Positions 8,928 to 18,446 of a DNA stretch of 64,000 nucleotides are shown piece after piece; the stretch's first letter is position 1; each line of letters opens with the position of its first letter. Below the pieces are notes generated by a model that worked only from the letters and a program-made list of their open reading frames with translations, searched no databases and was not told the origin of the DNA. This DNA comes from RPQJ01 sp963754125 (GTDB lineage: Bacteria > Pseudomonadota > Gammaproteobacteria > Steroidobacterales > Steroidobacteraceae), in the NCBI GenBank assembly GCA_963754125.1, contig CAVWEX010000014.1:248001-312000 (forward strand), in the 5' to 3' direction. A program made the translations under genes and the position numbers.

Positions 8928-11561
8928 CTATTCGGGCTGCCACCCCAGCGGTTTGTAGGCGTACACGTCACCGGTGTCGCCATCGAACACGCCGAGGAAG
9001 ACGTCGAAGCGTCGCGCGTACTTCCACTTGCCGAGCACGCCGGCGAAGTTCACGCGCGTCGGCGGCTCGAACGATGTGGGGTCGGGTACGGCCGCCCGTG
9101 CCAGGGTCCAGCCCTGGTTGCCGAAGACCTCCGGCGGTGTCAGGTACCAGACGTCACGCCCCGTGCACCAGATTGCGAATGCCCGGCGCACGCCGTCGTA
9201 GTCCATGCCGCAGGATCGGGAGTCCGTCGGTCGGGAACTCACTGGACAGATCCGCGGCGCTAGATGCGGACGCTCGTATTGGTCGGCCCGGCCTTGTTCA
9301 GGTCCCAGGCCAGGAACCCTTTGGCGCTTTCGCCGCCGATCGAGCGGACGTAGAGGTTGCGCGACGCGTCGAACGCGCCGGCGCCCTTGCCGTTGTAGGC
9401 GGCATGCTTGATGCCCACCAGTTCCCAGGTGTCCTGGTCCGGGTCGGATACATCGTGCAGGGTGTAGCGGAACAACTTGCCCGAGAGGTCGGGGTGCAGC
9501 GTCACATAGACGGCGTCCTTGCCCATGTGGCGCGCGTAGGCGCTCGTGCCGTTCACGAAGTTACTTTCGGGCCGGATCGGGCTGAAGCCGCGCACCCGGA
9601 CCGTGTTGCGGTTGTCCCACATCTCGCCACCGAACACCGTGGGGTGGGCCGACAGGGTTCACGTGGGAACCGGTCGTTCCGCCGACGAACTGCGCATTGG
9701 CGCGGCTCGGATCCCACAGGTAGGGTCCCGTGGCGGTCACGCCGTCTTCAAGCACGAACTTGGCGTCGATGTTGTACTTGGCCCCGCCGAAGGTGATGAA
9801 CCGGTCGACCTGCGGCAGGAACTCCTGGTTGTCGTAGGTGTGCGACGACGTGGGCGCACGCAACGTCCCGTCCACCGCGGCGTACTGCTTGTCGCCGAGG
9901 GGAGAATAGATGGCGCTCGGCAGCGACGCCCGCTCCCACTGCAGCGTGGAGAGGCGGAAGCGGTAGACCTCGTTGCCGCAGTAGTTCTTGTGTCCGCCGC
10001 CCCAGAAGATCAGGTCGCCGCGGTTCGAGTCGAAGGCCATCGAGCCCCACGCGGTGATGACCCTGGACGGCTGGTTGTAGCCGAAGCATGGACGCTGCTC
10101 CTTGGGCGTCCACACCGAGCTGAACAGGTTCTTGTTGAGCTTGACCCACGAGCCCTCCGGTGCCGCGGCCAGGGCTCCCATCAACTCGCCGAAGCTGCCC
10201 GACCCGATCACGTCCACCGTCACGGTGCCGGCGGCGGTGCGGCCGGTCGCGTCCACGACTGTGTAGCCGAACAGGTCCTTGCCCGAGAACCCTGCCGGCG
10301 CCACGTAACGCACCGACCCGTCCGGTTGCGCGATGGCCGCTCCATGCAGCGGCTTGCCCACACCCTGCAGCGTGATCGCGTCGCCGTCGGGATCCGTGTC
10401 GTTCACGAGCGGACGCACGGTGTAGGCGCGGTCGGCCACCGCCGACAGCAGGTCCGCTCGCGCGATGGGCGGGTCGGGTTGCGGCGTGACCGTCACCGTG
10501 ACCGCGCCGTAGGTCTTGCCGTACTTGTCGTCGGCGATTCGGTAACTGAAAGTGTCGGTGCCGTGATAATTCGCCTGCGGCACGTACAGCACCGCGCCGC
10601 CCGCAAGCTGCTTCACCGTGCCGTGCGACGGATTGCCGATGGCGACGATGCTGAAGGGGTCGCTGTCGGGGTCGAAGTCGTTGGCGAGCAGGTTGATCTC
10701 GACCTGGCCATCCTCGGGCACGAGCGCCGGGTCGGGTGTGGCCACGGGCGGATGGTTGTCCGGATACTTCGGGACGAAAGTCCCATCCTCGAACTGTCCG
10801 TCGGCGAACGGAATGATCTCGATGCTGGTCAACTGGTCGGTGCCCTCGCTGCCGACCAGTGCGCGCACCACGGTCGGCGTGCCCCAGGTGATCTGGTAAT
10901 TCTCGCTCTCACCGACGTACACGGCGGTATCCCGTCCGGGCCCGCCATTGATGACGTCGTTGCCGCTGCCCCCGCGGATGATGTCGGCGCCCGCCGAACC
11001 CGTGATCGTGTCGTGCCCGCTCCCGCCCTGGATCAACTCGATGGAGAGGACCGTGATCGAGGCGAGACTGAGCGACCGGCTGCCGCTGTCGGGCAGCCGG
11101 ATGATGTCGAAGCCACCTCGGCCGTCGATCATCTCGACGGAAATCGGCTGGGCCCGCAGGCCGATGAGGTCCGCGCCGTCGGACGCCACGATAGAGTCGG
11201 AGCCGGCGCCGCCGTCGATATCGTCGTAGTAGACCTCGGTGCCTGCGTAGCGAAACTCGTCGTCTCCATTCCCGCCGAGCATCACGTCGTTTCCCGGGCC
11301 GCCGAGAATGACGTCCTCACCGGCGTTGCCGTCGAGGCGATCGTTGCCGCTGCCGCCGTCGAGAACGTCGCCGGCAGAGCTTCCGTAAACGACGTCCGCA
11401 CCCTTCTTCGCAAAGATCAGGTGCGCCTCCGAGGAACTGCTGACGTCGATGACGTCGCTCCCGGTCGTGCCGTTGATCGTGATGGCCGCCACCGCCGGAA
11501 GCGCCAGCGAAGCCATCAGGGGGCCAAGGGCACGGGCAAACACCGAAGCGCGGACATGCAT
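8928..11561 (-). CDS. Large secreted protein: RTX repeats, cadherin-like domains, Kelch-like beta-propeller; frameshifted
   Basis: About 877 residues after repair. From ATG 11561: signal peptide (to about residue 26), then calcium-binding nonapeptide repeats of the hemolysin/RTX type ('LDGGSGNDRLDGNAGED', 'GGPGNDVMLGGNGDDEF', 'IRGGSGNDVINGGPGRD', roughly residues 65-220). Two Ig/cadherin-like tandem domains follow ('LLANDFDPDSDPFSI', 'PLVNDTDPDGDAITL', about 275-450), then a beta-propeller with 'LIFWGGGHKNYCGNEVYRF'. The propeller is homologous to the protein at 2796-4106. Frame breaks lie near 9655, 9262 and 9210. RTX repeats fold with extracellular calcium, so this is probably a secreted or surface adhesin/matrix protein. 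It is the most upstream gene of this minus-strand block after the flippase spacer. Confidence 0.75.
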
Positions 11562-11710
11562 GAATCAGGCTCCTGCGAGGATTTCTCGAGTTCCTCGTAA
11601 GCAGCGGTGAATACCTCAATTCGTGAGGTCGGTCAAAGACTCCGCTGCGGAACGAGTCGCGCAGGGTCCGCTTATGTCGAATAGTCGTGCCTGCGCAGCG
11701 GCGCGGCGGA

Positions 11711-12946
11711 TCAGACCAGGTGCTCCACCGCCGCCGGGTGGCTCAGGAACCCCAGCGGACTCGCCGTGAACCCGTACGCCCCGCTCTGGAAGATCACCAC
11801 GAGGTCGCCGGGCTCCGCCTTCGCCATCTCCATCCGGTCGGCCAGCAGGTCGAGCGGCGTGCACAGCGGCCCGACGACCGAGGCCACCTCGCGCTCCGTG
11901 CCGCGCACCTTGTTGCCGATCAGCGCCGGGTAGTTCTTGCGGATCACCTGCCCGAAGTTCCCCGACGCGGCGAGGTGATGGTGCAGTCCGCCGTTGCAGA
12001 CCAGGAACACCTGGCCGCGCGAGATCTTGCGGTCGATCACCTCGCAGACGTACAGCCCGGCCTCGCCGACGAGGTAGCGCCCGAGCTCGATCACCGGCTG
12101 CGCCTCGGGCAGCGCCGCGCGGATCCGTGCGACGGCCCGCGCGAGGTTCGCGCCGAGCGGCGCGAGGTCGAGGCGCTGTTCGCCCGGAAAGTACGGGATG
12201 CCGAAGCCGCCGCCGAGATTGAGCATGCGTACGGGACCCGGCGCGTGGGCCGCGAGGCGCAGCGCCAGCTCCACGGTCTTGTCCTGCGCCTCGACGATCG
12301 CCTCGACGCGCAGGTTCTGCGAGCCGCTGAAGATGTGGAAACCGAAGAACTCGAGCGGCAGGCCTGCGAGCTCCGCCAGCACGTCGGGGACGCGCTCGGC
12401 GTCGATGCCGAACTGCTTCGGGCCGCCGCCCATCTTCATGCCGCTGGTCTTGAGCTCGAAGTCCGGATTGACGCGCACCGCCACGTTGGGTCGCACGCCG
12501 AGGCGCGTGCCGATGCGTGCGAGGCGCCGCATCTCCGCCTCGGACTCGAGGTTGACGACGATGCCGGCCCGCGCCGCCGCCTCGAGCTCGACGTCGGTCT
12601 TGCCGGGACCGGCGAAGCTGATCTCGTGGCGCGGCGTGCCCGTGGCGAGCGCGACCGCGAGCTCGCGGGCCGAGGCGACGTCGAGGCCGTCCACCTGCCG
12701 GGCGAGGTGCTCGACGACCGCGGGCATCGGATTGGCCTTGATCGCGTAGTGCAGCTTGAGGCCGGCGGGCAGCGCGGCGCGCAGCTCCTGCACCCGGCGA
12801 TCCATGACCGCGCGGTCGTACACGTAGAACGGCGTGTGGCCGATCTCGGCGGCGAGTTCGGTGAGCCGGCGCCCGCCGACCAGCAGGCAATCGCCGTCCA
12901 CGTCGTAGTACGGGCTCGGCGCGTGCTGCGGAAACTCGACGGTCAT
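11711..12946 (-). CDS. PLP-dependent decarboxylase, exosortase A system-associated
   Basis: 411 residues of the alanine-racemase-fold decarboxylases (DAP/ornithine decarboxylase group). The PLP lysine is Lys70 in 'LHYAIKANPMP'; the phosphate-binding glycine loop is 'LNLGGGFGIPYF'; 'FHIFSGSQN' and 'FQSGAYGFTASP' are other family motifs. The start ATG 12946 overlaps the ligase stop (ATGA), so the pair is coupled. The combination of this enzyme with an adjacent AMP-forming ligase is a recognised marker of exosortase A/EPS loci. Its substrate is unknown; one view is that it supplies an amine or amino acid that the ligase activates. Confidence 0.88.
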   Translation of the reverse strand: MTVEFPQHAPSPYYDVDGDCLLVGGRRLTELAAEIGHTPFYVYDRAVMDRRVQELRAALPAGLKLHYAIKANPMPAVVEHLARQVDGLDVASARELAVALATGTPRHEISFAGPGKTDVELEAAARAGIVVNLESEAEMRRLARIGTRLGVRPNVAVRVNPDFELKTSGMKMGGGPKQFGIDAERVPDVLAELAGLPLEFFGFHIFSGSQNLRVEAIVEAQDKTVELALRLAAHAPGPVRMLNLGGGFGIPYFPGEQRLDLAPLGANLARAVARIRAALPEAQPVIELGRYLVGEAGLYVCEVIDRKISRGQVFLVCNGGLHHHLAASGNFGQVIRKNYPALIGNKVRGTEREVASVVGPLCTPLDLLADRMEMAKAEPGDLVVIFQSGAYGFTASPLGFLSHPAAVEHLV

Positions 12947-14534
12947 CGGCTGGCCTCGAAAGCGGCCTTGCAGCGCGCAGCGAGCGCGGGGCGGTCGAAC
13001 TTGCCGTTGGGATTGCGCGGCAGCACGTCGAGCCACTCGATGCGCTGCGGCACCATGAAGCCCGGCATCTGCGCCTTGCAGTGGGCGAGGAGCGCGGTCG
13101 CCAGCTCGTCGCCCGCCGGCCCGGACGCGGGCGCCGAGCAGACGAGCACGATGGCCTCGCCGAGCGCCGGGTGCGGCGCGCCGACCGCCACGGCGTCGCC
13201 CACGAGCCCGGAGGCGTAGACCACTTCCTCGACTTCCGTCGGGCTCACGCGGTAGCCCGAGGTCTTGATCATCTCGTCGCGGCGGCCGACGAAGTACAGG
13301 TAGCCCTCCGCGTCGCGCCGCACGGTGTCGCCGGACCACACCGCCATCTCGGCGATCGGCAACTCGGCGCGCTGGCCGGGCAGGGGCTTGAAGCGCTCCG
13401 CCGTCTTCACCGGGTCGTTCCAGTAGCCGAGCGCCACCAGCGCCCCGCGCTGCACCAGCTCGCCCGGCTCGTCCGCATCGCACGCCGTGCCGTCGGGACG
13501 GACCACGAGGATCTCGGCGTTCGGGATCGCCTTGCCCATCGAGTCCGGCCGAAGGTCGAGCTGGTCGGGCGGCAGGTAGGTGCCGCGGAAGGCCTCGGTG
13601 AGCCCGTACATCAGGAACGGCTGGGTCTTCGGCAGCAGCTCGCGCAGGCGCTCGAGCGTGGCGCGCGGCATGCGGCCGCCGGAGTTCGTGAGGTAGCGCA
13701 GGTGCGCGGTGACGCCGGCCGGCCAGGGCACCTCGGCGAGCTGGATCCACAGCGGCGGAACCGCGGCGAGCCCCGTGACGCGGTGCCGCTCGATCGCCTT
13801 CGGCACGTCACGGGCGAACAGGTAATCCATCAGCACCACGCTCGCGCCGACGCGGAACGCGGTCGTGAGCTGGCTGAAGCCGTAGTCGAAGCTGAACGGC
13901 AGCACGGCGAGCAGCCGGTCGTCGGCGGTGTTCTCGAGGTAGGTCGAGACGCTCTCGGCGCCCGCCACCATGTTCCGGTGCGACAGCACCACGCCCTTCG
14001 GCTTGCCCGTGCTGCCCGAGGTGTAGAAGATCGACACCATGTCGATGTCGATCACGCGGTGAGGCGTGTGGCGGCCGTCGTTGGACGTCAGCTCCGACCA
14101 GCGGATGCGTCCGTAGCCTCGCGCCCGCCGGCTCGCCGTCGCCCACGAGCACCAGCGTCTGCGAGGTCCGGGCAGTCCTCGAGCGCCGGCGCGAGGTCGC
14201 GCGCGCGGTCGGGCAGGGTGACGAGCGCCCGCACGTTGCAGTCGCGCAGGATGTGCGTGACCTGCTGGGCCTTGAGCAGCGGATTGATCGGCACGAAGAC
14301 GAGGCCGGCCCGCGCGATCCCGAAGAATGCCGCGACGGTCTCGAAGCGCTTCGGCAGGTACACGCCGACGCGCGCCTGCTTCTCGAGCCCGAGCGACAGC
14401 AGGCCGGCGGCAACCTGCGAGACGAGTCGGTCGAGTTCGGCATAGTTGAGCGTGGCCGAGTCCTGCAGCAGGGCGATCCTGTCTCCTGCACGGTCGGCCG
14501 CGAGCGCAATGAGCGCATCGAGTCGGGTCGTCAT
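12943..14534 (-). CDS. AMP-forming acyl-CoA ligase, exosortase A system-associated, frameshifted
   Basis: About 530 residues after repair, member of the ANL adenylation superfamily. Visible core motifs are the AMP-binding loop 'SIFYTSGSTGKPKGV', 'FLMYGLTEAFRGTY' (A5-like), and the hinge/C-terminal motifs 'FVGRRDEMIKTSGYRVSP' and 'NPNGKFDRPAL' with the catalytic Lys. Frame breaks of one extra base lie near 14160 and 14115, in a short linker. It adenylates a carboxylic acid and passes it to CoA or a carrier thiol. It overlaps the decarboxylase downstream. The real acid is unknown. Confidence 0.87.
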
Positions 14535-14651
14535 GGGGTGTCCGCGCCGCTCCGAGGTCGGCCCTTGTTCTCGCGGGATTCTAGCAGCCGCGGTTTTCGC
14601 GGCCCGCAGGCGGGCTCGCGGAACTGTGAGCAGCCTCTCGCAGGCCGCCCG

Positions 14652-15920
14652 TCACTTGAACTGCTCCGGCACGACCTCGTAGCGGGTCAGCAGCTTGTAG
14701 AAATCCGTGCGATTTCGCTTCGCGAGCCGCGCGGCCTGGCTGACGTTGCCCCGCGTCACCTTGAGCAGCTGCACGAGGTAGCTGCGGGTGAACTCGTCGC
14801 GGGCCTCGTCGAACGATGGCACCCGCGTCGTGGCGCCCATGGCCTGCTGCACGAGCTCGGCGGTGACCACCGGGCCGGGGGCGAGCACCGAGGCCTCGCG
14901 CAGCACGGCCCGCAGCTGGCGCACGTTGCCCGGCCACTCCGCAGCGGCGAGGAACTCGATTGCCTCCGGCGCGCAGGCTTTCGGCGCCTGGGCGGATTCC
15001 CGCGCCGCTTCCTCGAGCGCCTCGGCGGCGAGCAGCGGGATGTCCTCGCGGCGCCTCGACAACGGCGGCAAATGCAGATGCACGGCTGTCAGGCGGTCGA
15101 GCAGTTCCGGCGACACCGCGTGGTCGGTCGCCGGGTCTTCGGGGAGCGGGTCGGCCGTTGCGACCAGCCGCGGCGTTGGTGCAAGGCGCTCGAGGGTCGC
15201 AAGCAACTCGGCCTGCAGCGCGCCCGGCAGTTCGCCGAGGTCGTTCAGCAGCAGCGTGCCTCCACACGCCTGCTCGAGTGCCTTCGCGAGGCGTCGGCGG
15301 CCGTCCTCATCGGCCGGGAGGTCCGAGCAGTCGAGGACCACCAGCGGGCCGGTGTGTCGGGCGCTGCCCCGGTGGATCGCCCTCGCCAGCGGCTCGCGCC
15401 CCGTGCCTGGCTCGCCGGTAATCAGCACGGGCGCGTCGCTCGCGGCCGCGAGCCGCGCACTCGCGAGCACGTTCTCGACCAGCGGGCTGCGGGTCACGAA
15501 CTCGGCGGTCCAGTCGTCGGTCGTCCCGGCGATGCCGGAGGTCTTGAGGGCGCGCCGCACCTCGGCGAGCAACTGCTCTTTCTCCACGGGCTTGGTGAGA
15601 AACGCAAATGCCCCGGATTGCGTGGCCCGGACGGCGTCCGGGATCGTTCCATGCGCCGTCAGCACGATCACGTTGAGGCTCGGCCAGCGGCGCTTGAGTT
15701 CCTTGAGCAGCGCGAGCCCGTCCATCTGCGCCATGCGCAGGTCGGTCACCACGAGGTCGGGCCGGAATCCGGCGATCACCGAGAGTGCCCCGGCGGCATT
15801 CTCCGCCGGGGCGACTTCGTATTTTTCCGAGCGCAGGCGGATGGTCAGCAGGCGCAGCAGGCCCGGGTCGTCGTCCACCACGAGGATCCGGGCGGGCCGC
15901 TTGGGAGTCGCGCGGACCAT
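14652..15920 (-). CDS. GlrR/QseF-like response regulator with a degenerate AAA+ domain
   Basis: 422 residues from ATG 15920, which shares one base with the upstream stop (TGATG). Domains: receiver (phospho-acceptor Asp60 in 'LVVTDLRM', Lys110 in 'LTKPVEK'), AAA+ (about 140-365) and a Fis-type helix-turn-helix ending 'NRTDFYKLLTRYE' that is close to E. coli GlrR. The AAA+ part is unusual: Walker A is 'GEPGTGREP' with Arg175 in place of Lys, Walker B reads 'LLLNDLGEL' instead of the usual LFLDE, and the GAFTGA segment that contacts sigma-54 is absent between 'LDCSDLP' and 'ALEQACGG'. The Arg-finger region is also altered. It probably binds DNA as a phospho-regulator without driving sigma-54. 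Confidence 0.85.
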   Translation of the reverse strand: MVRATPKRPARILVVDDDPGLLRLLTIRLRSEKYEVAPAENAAGALSVIAGFRPDLVVTDLRMAQMDGLALLKELKRRWPSLNVIVLTAHGTIPDAVRATQSGAFAFLTKPVEKEQLLAEVRRALKTSGIAGTTDDWTAEFVTRSPLVENVLASARLAAASDAPVLITGEPGTGREPLARAIHRGSARHTGPLVVLDCSDLPADEDGRRRLAKALEQACGGTLLLNDLGELPGALQAELLATLERLAPTPRLVATADPLPEDPATDHAVSPELLDRLTAVHLHLPPLSRRREDIPLLAAEALEEAARESAQAPKACAPEAIEFLAAAEWPGNVRQLRAVLREASVLAPGPVVTAELVQQAMGATTRVPSFDEARDEFTRSYLVQLLKVTRGNVSQAARLAKRNRTDFYKLLTRYEVVPEQFK

Positions 15921-16528
15921 CAGGGCTGTTCGGGCGGGGGAGTTTCGACCTGCTCGAGCAGCTCGCGCTCCATCTCCGTGATTGCCTGCAGCTTGCGCTC
16001 GGCCTGCGCCAGTTCGCGCCGCAGGCGCGCCGTGTCGGCCGAGGCCGACTGCATTGCCTTCCAATGGGCTTCGTTGGCCGCGGCGAGCCGACCCTCGGCT
16101 TCCTCGCGCTGACGGGCCAGCTGCGCGTACAGCGTCACGCGTGCGTCGTACTCGCGCAGCATCGCCGCAGCCAGTTGCCGCTCGGCCGGATCGAGGTCGT
16201 CGGGCGCAGCCAGCAGCGACTGCAGCAGCCGGCGCGCCTCGACCGGGTCGCTCGCCGCGTGGCCGGCGGCGCCGAGCGCGAGCGCGTGGCGCAGCGTCGC
16301 GCGGCTACCCGGGGCCTGCGCAAGCTGGTCGGTGAGCTCCGCGAGCAGCGCCGCCTCTCGCTCCGGGTCGGCGGCAGCGATCTCGTCGAGGAGGTCGAGG
16401 TAGGGCGACAGGTCGGCGACGGCGGGCGTGGCGGGCGGCGGCGGCGGGGGCGCCGGCGTCGGCGCGGTCGGGGCGAGCGTGGCGCAGCCGCTGAGCGCGC
16501 AGGCGAGCAGTACGATCGGGAACCTCAT
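15920..16528 (-). CDS. QseG-like lipoprotein
   Basis: 202 residues with a lipobox (ALSGC at the end of the signal peptide, Cys near residue 15), a Pro/Ala-rich linker and a long alpha-helical, coiled-coil C-terminus ('LAQAERKLQAITEMEREL'). It lies between the sensor kinase and the response regulator, overlapping both (ATGA upstream, TGATG downstream), which is exactly the place of qseG (yfhG) in enterobacterial glrK-qseG-glrR operons. QseG there is an outer-membrane lipoprotein that interacts with the kinase. Sequence identity is too low to call by eye; position carries the assignment. Confidence 0.7.
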   Translation of the reverse strand: MRFPIVLLACALSGCATLAPTAPTPAPPPPPPATPAVADLSPYLDLLDEIAAADPEREAALLAELTDQLAQAPGSRATLRHALALGAAGHAASDPVEARRLLQSLLAAPDDLDPAERQLAAAMLREYDARVTLYAQLARQREEAEGRLAAANEAHWKAMQSASADTARLRRELAQAERKLQAITEMERELLEQVETPPPEQP

Positions 16529-17994
16529 GAGGGCTGCGATTCTACGCTGTCGGCCGGTACGACCATCGGCATGCGCACGCGGAAATGCGCGCCGGAGAAC
16601 TCGCCCTCGGCCAGTTCCACCGTGCCGCCCTGTGCGCGGACGAATTCCTGCACCACGGACAGCCCGATGCCGGTGCCCCGCACGAGGCTGCCGGCCGGCG
16701 TGACGCCCTGGTAAAAGGCCTCGAAGATGTGCTCGCGGTCCTGGGGGGCGATGCCGGGGCCGGTGTCGGCCACGTCGAGCCGCAGGCGCTCGTCCTCCCG
16801 CGCGGCGCGCAGCGTGATCGTGCCGCCGTCCGGGGTGAACTTGATGGCGTTCGAGAGCAGGTTGTCGATGACGAGCCGCAGCTTGGCGCGGTCTGCCTGC
16901 AGGGCGATATCGGCGACGTCGAGCTCGATCCGGATGTCCCGCGCGGCGAGGGCGAGCTGATGGCTCTCGATCGTGGCCTGAACCAGGGGTCGCAGGGGGA
17001 ATTCGCCGATCTCGAGCTTGCCGCGTCGCGCCTGCCACTCGCTGTAGGAGAGCAGGTTCTCGATCAGGCGCTGCAGCCGCAGGCTGTTGTCGCGCAGGAT
17101 TCCGGCGACTTCGCGCTGTTCCGGCGCGAGATCGCCCACCGCGCCCTCGATGAGCAGCTCGGACCCCTCCCGGATGTTCGCAAGCGGGGTCTTGAGCTCG
17201 TGCGACATGTGCCGGAGGAATCGGTTGCGCTCGTCGGCGATCTCGAGCAGACGCTGCCTCAACCACTCGAGCTGCTTTCCCAGCGCCTTCAGGTCTGACG
17301 GGCCCCGGACCGAGATCGGGCCGGCGAGCTGACCGTGGCCGATGCTGGAGATCGCGGCGTCGATTTCGCCCAGCGGGCGGCCGATCAACCGCGTGAAGAG
17401 CAGGATCAGCCCGAGCGTCACCGGCAGCAAGGCGGCGGCCTGCCAGTACAGCCGGCGTCGGACCCGCTCGGTCTCGGCCCGGAGTTCCGCGAGCTCGCGC
17501 TGTGTCTGGTCGGTGGCCAGCCGCGAGAGTTCCGCTGCGGCGCGCGACATCTCCGTGAACTGGCGCAGCGTTCCTGCCGACACGCCGGCTGCAGTGGAGG
17601 CGGTCGCCGCGGCAGCGGCCCCGGCCGTGTCCCGCAGCGTGGCGATGAGCTGCTCGCGCCCGGGGTCGCCCGGCAGCTTCACGAGTTCGAGCAGGGTCGT
17701 GTCGAGTGCGCGGCGGTTCTGCTCGACGGCGTCGAGCAGGGGCTGCCGGCCGAGGATCTGGTACAGCCGCGCCGCCCGCTCCATGGCCGCAACCTGACGC
17801 ACGATGGACTGTGTCTGGCGCGTGGCCAGCACCCCGTTCAGCACCAGCCGCTCGCTGGCGGCGGCGAGGTCGCGCATCTGCACGGCCGCAACCACGCTGC
17901 CAAGCAAAAGCGGCAGCGCGACGGCTGCGAAAGCCAGCGCCATGAGGCCCGTCAGCGATCGTGGCCGCAGGCTGGACGGTAGGGTGGGCAACAA
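16525..17994 (-). CDS. GlrK/QseE-like sensor histidine kinase
   Basis: 489 residues. Two membrane segments (about 15-38 and 183-203) flank a helical periplasmic domain; then HAMP ('TRLIGRPLGEIDAAI'), a HisKA domain with the phospho-acceptor His265 in 'FLRHMSHELKTPLANI', and an HATPase domain with N-box 'LVIDNLLSNAIKF', 'DTGPGIAPQD' and 'GTGIGLSVVQEF'. It should autophosphorylate and pass phosphate to the response regulator two genes downstream. The overlap with the lipoprotein gene (ATGA) shows one operon. In enterobacteria this system senses envelope stress and controls the glmY small RNA; the signal here is unknown. Confidence 0.88.
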   Translation of the reverse strand: MLPTLPSSLRPRSLTGLMALAFAAVALPLLLGSVVAAVQMRDLAAASERLVLNGVLATRQTQSIVRQVAAMERAARLYQILGRQPLLDAVEQNRRALDTTLLELVKLPGDPGREQLIATLRDTAGAAAAATASTAAGVSAGTLRQFTEMSRAAAELSRLATDQTQRELAELRAETERVRRRLYWQAAALLPVTLGLILLFTRLIGRPLGEIDAAISSIGHGQLAGPISVRGPSDLKALGKQLEWLRQRLLEIADERNRFLRHMSHELKTPLANIREGSELLIEGAVGDLAPEQREVAGILRDNSLRLQRLIENLLSYSEWQARRGKLEIGEFPLRPLVQATIESHQLALAARDIRIELDVADIALQADRAKLRLVIDNLLSNAIKFTPDGGTITLRAAREDERLRLDVADTGPGIAPQDREHIFEAFYQGVTPAGSLVRGTGIGLSVVQEFVRAQGGTVELAEGEFSGAHFRVRMPMVVPADSVESQPS

Positions 17995-18446
17995 GGTCGG
18001 CGGGCGCTCGGTTCAGGCGGGTGTCGACGGAAAGCATAGCCGCGGTTCCTGCCGGCTGCAGCCGGGAGCGTCGGGATTTATTACAACCCCTTTCGAGACA
18101 CCTAAAGCCTTGAAAATCATGACCTATCCGGGTCTTTTGCTGCGCTGCAGCTGTGACGCAGGTCTCAAAAGTGTTGCGTGACCTTACACATCGGGCCGAC
18201 GGTAGGGCGTGGCGTCGCGCCGCAGGGTCCCAGGTTCGAACCAGTCCAGGGCCTCCAAGGCGTCAAAAAGTCCAACAGAAACAATCTGATACGAAGGGCC
18301 CGGCAAGGTGCGGATGCGGCCTCGCAGAGTACGGGAGCGGCGCTGGCACGCAACTTGCTTATTCTTCCTCGCACGCAGCGTTTGGCACCACTGAGAGCGT
18401 CGGAAGCTGCGGTTCAACTCAAGTAGCTTGTATCAGGAGACGGAAA
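17995..18446. other. Non-coding region between the glrK-like gene and PEP-CTERM gene 1
   Basis: No convincing gene lies in these 452 bases; they are less GC-rich than their surroundings. They must hold the leftward promoter of the kinase operon, which I cannot pin down, and the rightward control region of the first PEP-CTERM gene, including the -24/-12 element at 18344-18359. Sequence 60-250 bases upstream of that element is the expected place for enhancer sites of a sigma-54 activator. A self-complementary GGTTCGAACC at 18233-18242 resembles a tRNA T-loop, but no tRNA folds around it. Confidence 0.5.
18344..18359 (+). promoter_or_regulatory. Sigma-54 (-24/-12) promoter of PEP-CTERM gene 1
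   Basis: TGGCACG-CAAC-TTGCT matches the RpoN consensus (TGGCACG, four bases, TTGCW) at every fixed position, with correct GG-to-GC spacing. The start of transcription would be about 12 bases further on, roughly 75 bases before the ATG at 18447. An equivalent element precedes the second PEP-CTERM gene. RpoN control through the PrsK/PrsR two-component system is established for some PEP-CTERM genes in floc-forming bacteria; it is inferred here. Confidence 0.85.

Noticed and set aside
9546..11600. Plus-strand open frame of 684 codons opposite the RTX protein
   Set aside because: It is the antisense of the RTX/cadherin protein, whose calcium repeats and signal peptide are unambiguous. No ribosome site or domain supports the plus-strand frame.
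18225..18262. tRNA-like 3' end (GGTTCGAACC followed by GCCTCCA)
   Set aside because: The self-complementary GGTTCGAACC resembles a T-loop, but the flanking bases do not form a 5-bp T-stem, and no matching acceptor or anticodon arm is found upstream. It may be part of the PEP-CTERM control region instead.
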